Shown one piece after another: positions 29,201 through 35,011 of a stretch of 64,000 nt of DNA. The first letter of the stretch is position 1, and each line of letters starts with the position of its first letter. The notes beneath the pieces are model-generated. The model saw only the letters and a list, made by a program, of their open reading frames with translations, did no database searches and was not told the DNA's origin. The stretch is from an uncultured Prevotella sp. (GTDB lineage: Bacteria; Bacteroidota; Bacteroidia; Bacteroidales; Bacteroidaceae), in NCBI GenBank assembly GCA_947164965.1, contig CAMUYR010000001.1:62001-126000 (forward strand). The letters run 5' to 3'. Made by a program: the position numbers and the translations under genes.

Positions 29201-29214
29201 TATTCAAACGATAA
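20260..29214 (+). CDS. Giant secreted GLUG-repeat protein with Gly-rich region and sorting tail
   Basis: 2984 residues beginning with a signal peptide (MKKIFLALTLLASFVSQAYG). Two related N-terminal GLUG units occur (GTFDGNGHTLTF and GTFNGNGHTITV). About 640-850 is a Gly-rich region with polyglycine runs. There are at least five more GLUG blocks from about 975 to 2480 (each with 'DGGGH', for example YDGGGHVIRN and FDGGGHSINY). A Listeria-Bacteroides-type repeat lies near 1800-1890 (FELEGWSTEQNGQGTF...LYAVW). The 430 residues before the end are homologous to the 1705-residue protein. A palindromic repeat encodes '[12 protein letters not shown]' just before the tail (YNLHGQKVGD...IIIKNGRKIFKR). 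I infer a surface adhesin. Confidence 0.78.
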   Translation: MKKIFLALTLLASFVSQAYGSELVHIRNASDWHTFAVMVNDARNRYDVNAVLDADITTSEHVGVTHEAYYRGTFDGNGHTLTFNKKWSGERFIAPFRYVGNATIKNLHTAGSIESNEMYPAGLVAEVYHSPATIEGCISSVTLKGTMNGEGTLAGFVGRVSKTNVMISNCKFDGSFEGANSYGNGGFISWVDEESSATIENCLFAPNHINTKFDECRTWARQDNRGSVTVSNCYATKEYSVFIIRTSADWDTFRKMINDAKGEYWVDAALAADITTNQTAAMDQNAPFYGTFNGNGHTITVDINGNSEHYIALFRYGKDYTIKNLHVAGTIRGYQYTAGLVGYSEVSNSANRNHVDNCRVSATIENSTSNQNVVGGFFGQANYTDVSNLLFDGTIKCNWSFLGLNYAGVIIGSRDGGLYCGVHNCLERGNYERVNSIALCFTSWKDSWGNGANQWCYDNYSYTSNVEGTTHLAGWTIEKLHEKLGKGNWNLNGQLYPKMFNSDGDNRWYNGQMTASEMVEALGRDNWIVVDGKAVPDMSRVWNYISTGSTSGKQLASGTYYITKNVSFTNSDCRSGLTIAPGATVFINIPKGVTLTAKGGKASGRTGAGAGIELPLGSKLYLMGEGRVIAEGGDAANGSNGDQGDDGNWSDDGPWAGSGGAGGAGGGGAGAGIGTRGADGGSGGSKAQTSRKGWTTEYGEYGHNGSQGDTAQPMGVLMVEQTYGLQVVAKGGAAGSRGGSGGAKGRDAFKHQTSSYNYSIAGGGGGGGGGFGGKANDIGTGGPGGGGGGSGSGGSIGCNYLQLYRAGSYGGSGGYNANGSQAGSGGNSEITDAYQPEIHNDLCGASYKDQKWESGTDRRRSAGSGANYGGSQSSSTDNLYKVRFNVMDKFDGNIDESKSFAASYLSNVNNETLEFNMPTFEELGLIQQDKYLSQWNTQKDGKGTWVKVDETVKVGCTTKEFYIEWKDYKDIFEKGSGTKSDPYIIEDDDLITLADYVNSGANTRNLYFKQQGDINVKDILEQHNRGKNWTPIGQTYTFYGDYDGGGHVIRNAEINISQDGAAVGLFGKVAGTIHNLGVRDVTINTSNNNLFCGPIAGMLCTENGVSGQLRHCFSTGNSTNGNYVGGMVGEMAEKTVMSHCLEYGNTLSGSYQGSLASIIHNDAKVDWCFTMGSVVSSNGYNKATNSQSVVSADKMKSGEITWLLNDKTAFATTWYQNVGGEGTPNDYPVLDSKSKPVYYNGKKYTNQPSGTIFALSGKGRRNDPFLISSKDDWDKLADFCNGGNKSAGMYFLQTADLDLKGDRLTSIGSFSGNYDGGGHAICNAYIDGDGVVGPFGVVNGNGTVTRLSVENSTIKYLKEGMRAGGIAARLTDNAVISNCLVKGCKVENNGLSGVVGGIVADMFHQSAIRNCLVVKTTLSASRTGAICSDTKAETRIERCYTDANALVSHDHQGTLKDCYPGVDEASLGTGEVAYGLNNDSDINPEPAWYQNLSSGSAMDSIPVLSSDHAMVFKNAKGGYTNDYFDLSSLGKGTKEDPYKIGTAKDFMNLIKTIGVMKRSNFYVLQTADIDLKDSLLVPVGTCTAGFEGYYDGGGHVIRNVEMTYYQGNTDETLGLFNNITGTVERLGIENSSFKADGPITRVGAIAGRVSGSGVVRNCFVKGSTVDFHDIPGVVVGALVGEQTDNSSIEACYGYQNTVIGQNDGRKHFGYIVGYIGENAKQDLVFTDGSALCADKQSGAKNITHAEKGVSESRFTVGEVCWLLNGSKDNGTVWRQTMRADGWPLPHPDHEPIYRYANAGQVLYTNTNELPYTIWLLLYPNYNELAAKHYELFKGDDKYIAPAFQLKPQALERPGFELEGWSTEQNGQGTFYPYDGEVTPGESTMHLYAVWSYKVPADGTTRTEILQNDAVCKVYDGGGRLPYAANSSGKLTLKAPAGRCLRLTGTVATEAPGSDGKPRDYMAVYEKDEDNQLVKLTNEKGESVFYSQSNGDKVDIGSIISSSEEITIEFVSDAENNYEGLELTVTILPPGVMDLAGKGTAESPFQVENPADLKAVNDYIKVTKDSKIYVKQVGDIDMQDASLTPIASSVESFEGHYDGGGYAIRNGKIETTSFGGIFGVVTGEVERLGVENLTSKNNENAGHARVGTIAGRVRGSGKISNCYVKGCTIEENQNGVAGGIVADIYDEGIISNCFVYQSKVSSVTSGGYLCGEMMSGTQLVRCYTDGDKMLGAYAKGEVMDSNPNMNAESFSSGEVCYLLNDGKTENVVWRQTLGTDTVPVFTDSHSVVYRYRRNDKDAYSNTVITTPQYYISSREDFEAFIEKEGDIHLTQDINVGKTGFYLRGNFDGGGHSINYGGQLFKRIEKGGTVKHLQVLANIRSSSDFGGIAYENQGTISDCHFHGSIRGNKGFLRSAPDIAGIAVKVSDNGTIDHCTFTGYLIKGDDDVQTYTITKDMGRATNCTWVNPNDQTDYAAQRAAALAAKAEYPVYAKGILDAVGPEIVLGNQIINVPGKRLSSLTINDGERFKCSAEVKVNQITYKRRGTDGAYEPWVLPFDYTIDASMLGEGMEFYWFEKDSVGNIVTKQINSGETYQAAANEPLAFRSTNADEIAFKMKLVKDGKNQSMTIQMPLDGVAASMASTKDIARVMVTYDSIAAAKTVKERMYLWNNDKGDFVMGNGEQGVIPFRYYLQYLDKATNNFLKYEQTDWARKQRNSGGSQQAPQRRTEESASFSTLLAQGWQPIILDLTITPTITAQMLDDYEILCLSDIYEQKADNQRYDVTVIYEPVEEGMTLPYAVPLLVRAKRADVEPLVTAEMGADLIALMREALEEMDEEEAEKAAESLFDNCHYWCSTFAGRYDVWQMLLPENDNLLNEYGALVFGNTTGDNYFYRVGASNGFSMQPMSYCFTAYDNKTYENLPLTNDRIEIVVYGYTEQSETTGIESLTPGPSPKGEGSGYSYNLHGQKVGDSYRGIIIKNGRKIFKR
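29088..29131 (+). repeat. In-frame palindromic insertion element, copy 1
   Basis: About 44 bases containing CCCCTCTCC-AAA-GGGCGAGGGG, which can fold into a hairpin. They are translated as [12 protein letters not shown] between the last domain and the sorting tail of the giant protein. A nearly identical copy lies at 48175-48218 in an unrelated ABC transporter gene. Confidence 0.85.
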
Positions 29215-29219
29215 TTGAT

Positions 29220-29354
29220 ATGTTGAAAACAAAAAGAACATACCAGAAACCTACCGTCAAGGTAGTGGAACTGAATAACAACGTGGCACTGCTCCAAAGC
29301 AGTGCTACGCTTAGGGGATACCAATATGAAGATAATGGCTGGACAGATGAATAA
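29220..29354 (+). CDS. 44-residue peptide of unknown function
   Basis: A short gene five bases after the giant gene encodes 44 residues beginning MLKTKRTYQKPTVKVVEL and ending DNGWTDE. The N-terminal half is basic (K-P-x-V-x-V-V-E-L pattern), followed by NNNVALLQSSATLRG and an acidic end. There is no signal peptide or transmembrane segment. Its end overlaps the next start by 8 bases, which supports a real, translationally coupled gene. I recall short peptides with a similar K-P-x(3)-V-x-E-L opening beside surface-protein genes of this group, but cannot name a family. The function is unknown. Confidence 0.6.
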   Translation: MLKTKRTYQKPTVKVVELNNNVALLQSSATLRGYQYEDNGWTDE

Positions 29355-30651
29355 AGCAATGAAAACAACAATAAAAACCCTTTGCGGACTGCTGGCCATA
29401 CTGGCATTCACCGCATGTTCAAGCAATACCGACGAGGCCGTTAACACCCCCCAGTTCTGGCACGTCACCCTCACGGCATCGATGGGCGATGAAACAACGC
29501 GTGCGCTGAGTGCGGACGGCAATACCATCACCGCAAGTTTTGCTGAGAATGATGAGGTAAAGGTACTGAAATCAGACGGTACGCTTGTTGGCACCTTAAC
29601 TGCCAAGACAGCAGGAGCCAGCACTACGTTGGATGGAGCAATATCAGGAAACATTGCGGTCAACGATGTGCTTGCCTTCCGCTATCGCAGTGCAACAGCA
29701 AATTATGACGGTCAAGTGGGCACACTGGCGGGTATTGCTACCGGTCAGGACTATGCAGAAGGAACCCTTACTGTAACTGCTACTAGTCCTTCCTTGACAT
29801 TATCTTCCAATAGTGTCACACTTAGTGCGAAGCAGTCCATCACGAAGTTCTCATTCACTTGCGGCGGCAGTCCCGTGAGCGTGAAAACCTTCGGCATTGC
29901 TGCCACAGGTCTGGTACAGAGCATCGCAGCCGATGCCACTTCTACCGAGACGGTAGGAGCGGTCACCGGTACCCTCGGTACCGCATCCTCTGATGTCTAT
30001 ATCGCCTTGCGCAACAAAACTGGCGAAAAGCAGACATATTCCTTTACCATCCAGGACAACGCCAGCAACTGGTACACGGGTACGAAAAATGCCAAACTTA
30101 CAAATGGCAAGAACTATACGGCCAGCGTGACGCTGACGAAGTTGCCTGCACTCGCCAGCAATTCTCCCGTTGGTACTATCGGCGTGATTGGCGGACTCCC
30201 TGCCATTGTCATTAGTGGCAATAAAGCCGTCGCCCTGATGAATGCCGGAGCACTGTGCCCTGAAGCCTATGGAACTTACTATACCTTCGAAAACCGAGCG
30301 TCAGGACTTTCAAACGGTTGGGAAGTGCCCTCGCAGGCTGAACTTGTAAGTCTTAAAGACACTTACACAAATGCATGGACAACTCAGAATGGTGTGAATG
30401 GCTGTACATTTACCATTGGCAGTAATACGCTCTTCCTGCCTGCAGCCGGACTTGATGATGGAGATAATAATCCTCACGACTTTTTATTCGTTTCTACTGA
30501 AGGCTATTATTGGAGTTCAACGAATTATAATGATGATCTAGCATATACCCTCCATCTTGACAATGACCCTTCCTTTATAATTCAGCCTTTGAGCTGGTAT
30601 AAAGTAGACGGCCTCACCGTCCGTCCTTTCCACACATTACCAAACGAATAG
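29347..30651 (+). CDS. Fimbrillin-like lipoprotein with FISUMP-type C-terminal domain
   Basis: 434 residues from the ATG at 29347 (29359 is an alternative), with lipobox FTAC (Cys24). Residues of about 35-275 resemble fimbrillin-type proteins (Thr/Ala/Ser-rich beta domains, 'TTRAL', 'SITKFSF'). Residues of about 280-434 look like the Fibrobacter major paralogous (FISUMP/DUF1566) fold: GWEVPSQAEL, TLFLPAAGLDDG, YYWSSTNYND and GLTVRPF. Fimbrillins are exported as lipoproteins and assembled into surface filaments. It may be a filament tip or accessory subunit of this locus (inference). A membrane protein gene follows after 4 bases. Confidence 0.7.
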   Translation: MNKAMKTTIKTLCGLLAILAFTACSSNTDEAVNTPQFWHVTLTASMGDETTRALSADGNTITASFAENDEVKVLKSDGTLVGTLTAKTAGASTTLDGAISGNIAVNDVLAFRYRSATANYDGQVGTLAGIATGQDYAEGTLTVTATSPSLTLSSNSVTLSAKQSITKFSFTCGGSPVSVKTFGIAATGLVQSIAADATSTETVGAVTGTLGTASSDVYIALRNKTGEKQTYSFTIQDNASNWYTGTKNAKLTNGKNYTASVTLTKLPALASNSPVGTIGVIGGLPAIVISGNKAVALMNAGALCPEAYGTYYTFENRASGLSNGWEVPSQAELVSLKDTYTNAWTTQNGVNGCTFTIGSNTLFLPAAGLDDGDNNPHDFLFVSTEGYYWSSTNYNDDLAYTLHLDNDPSFIIQPLSWYKVDGLTVRPFHTLPNE

Positions 30652-30655
30652 CATT

Positions 30656-31228
30656 ATGGAGACAAGATTCAAGAAAGGAGCCAAGATTTTCGACATTGTG
30701 ATTACCTCTGTCGGTGCTACACTGTCAATAGGCGTCATGCTTTATGCCATTTTCCACTTCGGACTGAGCAACGCGTGGCCCGAGCTAGTACTTAACCTGT
30801 TCTACATCGCTTGTGTGGCGATGATATGGATGTACTTCTTCAACTCTCCGCGCATCACCACCCAGCAGTTCAACTACTGGTGCTCCATATCAGTGGGTAT
30901 CACGGTGCTGCTACGCGACATCCTCTTCGCACCTCCCCTAGCCTTCTATGCTTTGCACCTTTTGTGTCTCACGCTGTCGGTGTTGCTGCTCTGCATGCTC
31001 ACCTTCTTCTATGCCCGCAAAAACTGGAAAAGCTATACCAAGCACAACCTGTGGGCTATCTGCGTCGTCGACATCATCATTGCCACACTATACAACTGGG
31101 ACATCTATTTGGAACCCTTCGACGAATATTCCGAATATATGCTCATTGAAATTTGGATTCGTCCCACCATTACCTACGGGCTCGTGGCCTGCTTCGTAAC
31201 GGAAACGGAAAACAATCACTCAAAATAA
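30656..31228 (+). CDS. Multi-pass inner membrane protein, unknown function
   Basis: 190 residues with five or six hydrophobic segments at about 13-33, 42-62, 74-90, 92-117, 129-145 and 163-180, and no cleavable signal peptide. A basic N-terminus (METRFKKGAK) suggests a cytoplasmic start. I recognise no family motif. It begins 4 bases after the fimbrillin-like gene and so looks like the last gene of the long operon. No clear terminator follows. Confidence 0.65.
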   Translation: METRFKKGAKIFDIVITSVGATLSIGVMLYAIFHFGLSNAWPELVLNLFYIACVAMIWMYFFNSPRITTQQFNYWCSISVGITVLLRDILFAPPLAFYALHLLCLTLSVLLLCMLTFFYARKNWKSYTKHNLWAICVVDIIIATLYNWDIYLEPFDEYSEYMLIEIWIRPTITYGLVACFVTETENNHSK

Positions 31229-31242
31229 GACAAGTCATCAAA

Positions 31243-31318
31243 TCATCGTCGATGAATTCTCGTTCGTCGACAATGATTTCTCGTTCATCGTCGGTGAATT
31301 AACGTTCATCGACGATGA
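31243..31318. promoter_or_regulatory. Four operator-like palindromes spaced by exactly 21 bp
   Basis: Units of the form TCATCG(A/T)CGATGA occur at 31243-31255, 31264-31276, 31285-31297 and 31306-31318. Units 1 and 4 are perfect 13-bp odd palindromes; 2 and 3 have one or two mismatches. The centres (31249, 31270, 31291, 31312) are each 21 bp, or two helical turns, apart. The same DNA can be read as direct repeats GTTC(A/G)TCG with 21-bp period, which resembles LytTR-type binding sites. The array lies about 95-170 bp upstream of the promoter at 31412. Confidence 0.6.
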
Positions 31319-31411
31319 ATCAACTTTAGGCCTAGGGTGAATGGAAAAGAGCTACCGTATAAACAACAGAGAGCCTATTGGTTGAAGAAAAAGAGCCGTT
31401 CGCTGAAAAGA

Positions 31412-31443
31412 TTTGGGAAAGGGGTGGAATAAGGGTACCTTTG
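31412..31443 (+). promoter_or_regulatory. Bacteroidota-type promoter
   Basis: TTTG at 31412-31415, a 20-base spacer, and TACCTTTG at 31436-31443. The start codon of the small secreted protein follows about 34 bases later. The remainder of the 31229-31477 gap contains only the repeat array described separately. Confidence 0.8.
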
Positions 31444-31477
31444 CAACAGAAATTGATTCATATTAATTGTTAAACAA

Positions 31478-31849
31478 ATGAAGAAACTATTTTTAATGCT
31501 GATGTTCATGGTTGGCGCGTTCACGGCACATGCTGACGACTACGCGTATCTGACCTTTGAGACGACCGATGGGGCAAAGGTGTCCGTCGAGATATCGTCG
31601 CTGACTATCACCATCTCCGGAACGACGCTGACCGCCGGTTCGCAGACGTTCACCCTCTCAAACCTGAGCAAGATGTATTTCTCAAACACCAACGAGTCAA
31701 CAGGCATCAACACGCTCACCATCTCCGACTGGAATGAAGTCACAGAAATCTACGACCTGAACGGACGCAAGGTGACGAAAGATCAGATGAAGCGGGGCGT
31801 ATATGTGGTAAAGAGCAAAAGTGGCACTCATAAAATCGCTGTAAAATGA
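31478..31849 (+). CDS. Small secreted protein with sorting-like tail
   Basis: 123 residues: a signal peptide (MKKLFLMLMFMVGAFTAHA), about 70 residues of alternating hydrophobic and Thr/Ser residues that look like a few beta strands, and a C-terminal EIYDLNGRKVTK...GVYVVKSKSGTHKIAVK tail of the type IX-like pattern. Its stop overlaps the start of the next gene as ATGA, so the two products are made together. No enzymatic motif is visible. It could be a surface partner of the beta-helix protein (inference). Confidence 0.68.
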   Translation: MKKLFLMLMFMVGAFTAHADDYAYLTFETTDGAKVSVEISSLTITISGTTLTAGSQTFTLSNLSKMYFSNTNESTGINTLTISDWNEVTEIYDLNGRKVTKDQMKRGVYVVKSKSGTHKIAVK

Positions 31850-33825
31850 AAAAGATCATGACTCTCTTGGCCGTTGTGCTCATCGCGCTGACGGCAACGG
31901 CTCAGACGCTGAACGTCAAGGTAGGCAATGTTACCTATCAGTTTCCGGCTGCTCAAACCGGCGACATGACATATATCGACGGCACCACGCTGACCATCAT
32001 GGGCAAGGCATTCAGCATCAGCGACATCAACAGCATGACGATAGATAACACCAGCGTGACCGACGGCAGCATCGGCGTAGCCTATGATGGCTCATCGGCC
32101 AACGTCACGGTGGCAGGCAACATCGCCCAGTACGTCACACCGACCGTCGACGGTGCTCACGTCAGCATTGCACAGAGCGACGACTTGGCTGAAGAGATTA
32201 CCTATAACCTCAGCGGAACGTCAAGCGACGGCGAGTTCTATATGTCGGGCTCCTACAAGGCCACCATCGAGCTCAACGGTCTGACACTGACCAACACAAC
32301 CCCAATCTATAGTGGTGCAGCCGTACACATCCAAAACGGCAAGTGCATCAAGGTCAAGGTGGTGACAGGAACCACCAATACACTGACCGATGCTGTCAGC
32401 GGCTCGCAGAAGGGCTGTCTCTACATCAAGGGACATGCCGAGTTTGCCCAGAAGGGTACGCTGAACGTTGTTGGCAACGTGAAGCACGGCATCAAGACGG
32501 GCGAGTATTTCACCATCAAGAATGCCACCATCAACGTGACATCGGCTGCTGGCGACGGCATCAACTGCGCTGAGTACTTCCTCATGGAGAGCGGCACTAT
32601 CAGCATCAGCGGCACGAGCGATGACGGCATCCAGTGCGACTTGGACGGCACGGAATCGACAGGCGAACTTACTGACCATGAGGATGAGGACTCTGGCAAT
32701 GTCTATCTGGAAGGCGGCACCATCAACGTCAGCGTGACGGCAGATGCTGCCAAGTGCATCAAGTCGGAAGGCGACATGCGCATCAGCGGCACGACCATCG
32801 TGGCATCAACCAGTGGCGGTGGCGTGTGGGATAGCGACAAGGTAAAAACAAAGGCTGCCTCATGTCTGAGTGCCGACGGCAACATGACCATCAGCGGTGG
32901 CACACTGACGCTCATCAGCACAGGAGCCGGCGGCAAGGGTATCAATGTCGACGGAACATTCACGGCAACGGGTGGCACCACGACCATCAGCACAACGGGC
33001 AATGCTGTCGTGGCATCGTCAAGCGGCACACTCTCTGTGGTCACTCAGTCTAATCAGCTGGATAAATACGACAGCGACTACAAGTCGTCGCCCAAGGGTA
33101 TCAAGGTCGATGGCGCTATCACCATCAGCGACAACGCCGTTATCAGCGTCACCACCACAGGTGCCGGCGGCGAGGGCATCGAGTCGAAGACCAGTATCAA
33201 CATCAACGGTGGACAGACCACGGTCGTTGCCAAAGACGACGCCATCAACGCCTCGTATAACGATGACACCAAGAGTCTCAGCAATGCCGGTGACTTCACC
33301 ATCACGGACGGCTATCTCTATGCTTACTCGACGGGTAACGACGGTATCGATGCCAACGGCAACTGCTACATCAAGGGCGGTGTCATCTTTGCCATCGGCG
33401 CTTCACAACCCGAGGTAGCCATCGATGCCAACAGCGAGGAGCAGAAAAAGTTCTTCTTCACAGGCGGCACACTCGTAGCCATCGGCGGTCTGGAGTCAGG
33501 CAGCAGCCTCTCGCAGTCGTGCTACTCAGCATCGTCGTGGAACAAGAATACATGGTATGCCCTCTACAACGGCAACGACCTGGCTCTGGCCTTTAAGACA
33601 CCGACCAGCGGCGGTACCACACTTGTTGTCTCTACCAGCGGCACCACAACCCTCAAGTCGGGAGTTACCGTCAGCGGCGGTACTGAGTACTTCGATGGTG
33701 TAGCCAACATCGGCGGCACCATCAGCAACGGCACGACCGTCAACCTCTCAGCATACACCTCATCGGGCGGTGGACCTGGAGGCGGCGGTGGACCTGGAGG
33801 TCCTGGCGGCCCTGGTGGTCACTAA
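31846..33825 (+). CDS. Secreted Cthe_2159-like carbohydrate-binding beta-helix protein
   Basis: 659 residues with a signal peptide ending ATAQ. The first 80 residues resemble the preceding small protein (VKVGNVTYQFPAAQ...FSISDINSMTIDN), suggesting the same strand-rich module. From about 100 on there are repeats such as 'GDGINCAEYFLMESGTISI', 'DDGIQCD' and 'GNDGIDANGNCYIKGG', the pattern of the Cthe_2159 (DUF4353) right-handed beta-helix family that binds acidic plant polysaccharides with calcium. The C-terminus is a Gly-Pro-rich tail (GGGPGGGGGPGG...) instead of a sorting domain. Sugar specificity cannot be read here. Confidence 0.75.
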   Translation: MKKIMTLLAVVLIALTATAQTLNVKVGNVTYQFPAAQTGDMTYIDGTTLTIMGKAFSISDINSMTIDNTSVTDGSIGVAYDGSSANVTVAGNIAQYVTPTVDGAHVSIAQSDDLAEEITYNLSGTSSDGEFYMSGSYKATIELNGLTLTNTTPIYSGAAVHIQNGKCIKVKVVTGTTNTLTDAVSGSQKGCLYIKGHAEFAQKGTLNVVGNVKHGIKTGEYFTIKNATINVTSAAGDGINCAEYFLMESGTISISGTSDDGIQCDLDGTESTGELTDHEDEDSGNVYLEGGTINVSVTADAAKCIKSEGDMRISGTTIVASTSGGGVWDSDKVKTKAASCLSADGNMTISGGTLTLISTGAGGKGINVDGTFTATGGTTTISTTGNAVVASSSGTLSVVTQSNQLDKYDSDYKSSPKGIKVDGAITISDNAVISVTTTGAGGEGIESKTSININGGQTTVVAKDDAINASYNDDTKSLSNAGDFTITDGYLYAYSTGNDGIDANGNCYIKGGVIFAIGASQPEVAIDANSEEQKKFFFTGGTLVAIGGLESGSSLSQSCYSASSWNKNTWYALYNGNDLALAFKTPTSGGTTLVVSTSGTTTLKSGVTVSGGTEYFDGVANIGGTISNGTTVNLSAYTSSGGGPGGGGGPGGPGGPGGH

Positions 33826-33840
33826 CCACTAAATATTGAT

Positions 33841-33880
33841 GCGAACTATTGGGAATCCCAGTGGTTCGCTTTTCATTTTG
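33841..33880 (+). terminator. Rho-independent-type terminator
   Basis: GCGAAC and GTTCGC form the outer stem, and TGGG/CCCA the inner stem with a three-base loop (33841-33869). The stretch TTTTCATTTTG follows. It lies 16 bases after the stop codon of the beta-helix gene. Confidence 0.75.
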
Positions 33881-33922
33881 TAACTTTTTCGGGGTTTCGC
33901 AGCTATTTAATAAAAAAAGATG

Positions 33923-33930
33923 TATCTTTG
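33923..33930 (+). promoter_or_regulatory. Probable -7 promoter element
   Basis: TATCTTTG matches the Bacteroidota -7 box and lies 84 bases before the ATG at 34014. No TTTG is found at the expected 19-20 bases upstream; the nearest candidate is TTTC at 33895, 24 bases away. It may be a weak or activator-dependent promoter. Confidence 0.45.
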
Positions 33931-34013
33931 CAGCAAAGAAAAGTATGACGACAATGAAAAGAATCGTGTTAGATATCCTGAGGTATTCCAAAATGAAATA
34001 AAAAACAAAGAGT

Positions 34014-34973
34014 ATGAAGAAAATCATGTTAATTGCAGTCAGTTGTCTGTTGGCTTTGAGCGCGCAGGCACAGGTCATTAAAAATGGTTCAAGTTGGAAC
34101 ATAGCAGACATGGACTATACAGCTAAAGTCAATGCTGACAGGTCGATAACGCTCAATGCCTGTGCCGAGGGCGAGGAGCTGGTACTGCGCCTGACACCCA
34201 ACCCCAGCAAGAATAACGAGTATACAGTGGGTGAGGAGCCTGGCGCCGATGGCTTTAACCCCTTCTCGAAGGCTACTCGTGCCAGACTCATCAACCAGCA
34301 GGGCTGGAAGCTGATCTGCCTCTACGATGACAACAGCCATCTGCTCGACATCTTCGACGGAACACAGATGGCCGAAGGAACGAAGGTGGCTGTAGGCAAG
34401 TGGATGCAGCAGATCATGGGCAAATATACCGATCGCTATGGCGACGTGATAGAGATTGGTATGGAGACCATCTATGAGAAAGGTGTTGCCCGTGCTACGT
34501 ATGAGAACATCACCTTCAATGGCGGAGTGACAGGCGTGGTCAAGATCAGCGGTCTGACCAACCTAGAAGGCATGTGGCAAGTGGTGCAGACTCTTGACGG
34601 TCTTACGCTGCTCGAAGTGGAGCAAGACGAGTATGGTCTGTTCAACCGCAAGAGCAACAAGGAAGTGCTGAAATGGGCTGGCTCGGAGTCGCGCTTCGGC
34701 TATGCCAACCAGATTCTGCTCAATGACCGCATGTTCCGCATGATGAAGAAGTCGACACTCCGCATCATGCGCAACGCCATCCTGGCACGTCATGGCTACA
34801 TGTTCTCATCGCCCGACCTCGTAGAGTATTTCGGTAATACCACATGGTTTGCGCCCCGTCCTTCGAACGATGATGTCGATGAAGAGCTGACCCTTGTAGA
34901 GCGCCTCAACATCGAGCTCATCAAGGCCGAGGAGAACAATCCCGACCACAAGTCATACGTCAAAGAACCATAA
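34014..34973 (+). CDS. Secreted YARHG-domain protein
   Basis: 319 residues with a signal peptide (MKKIMLIAVSCLLALSAQAQ). Residues of about 25-215 are unassigned and beta-rich. Residues of about 240-315 contain 'IMRNAILARHGYMFSSPDL' followed by a Phe/Trp-rich stretch (YFGNTTWFAPRPSND) and a Leu-rich helix, matching the YARHG domain, a small extracellular module of unknown function. The gene converges with the helix-hairpin-helix gene, with 12 bases between their stop codons. Confidence 0.7.
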   Translation: MKKIMLIAVSCLLALSAQAQVIKNGSSWNIADMDYTAKVNADRSITLNACAEGEELVLRLTPNPSKNNEYTVGEEPGADGFNPFSKATRARLINQQGWKLICLYDDNSHLLDIFDGTQMAEGTKVAVGKWMQQIMGKYTDRYGDVIEIGMETIYEKGVARATYENITFNGGVTGVVKISGLTNLEGMWQVVQTLDGLTLLEVEQDEYGLFNRKSNKEVLKWAGSESRFGYANQILLNDRMFRMMKKSTLRIMRNAILARHGYMFSSPDLVEYFGNTTWFAPRPSNDDVDEELTLVERLNIELIKAEENNPDHKSYVKEP

Positions 34974-34983
34974 AGACTGTCCG

Positions 34984-35011
34984 GGTTAGAACGCTACATA
35001 GGGTTCTAACC
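34984..35011. terminator. Hairpin shared by converging genes
   Basis: GGTTAGAAC and GTTCTAACC (9-bp stem, 10-base loop) include the stop codon and last codons of the minus-strand helix-hairpin-helix gene, just after the YARHG gene stop. It can fold in transcripts from either strand. No long T tract follows, so the terminator role is tentative. Confidence 0.5.

Noticed and set aside
31252..31302. 16-codon frame MNSRSSTMISRSSSVN within the 21-bp repeats
   Set aside because: Too short and fully explained by the repeat; the operator array is the simpler reading.
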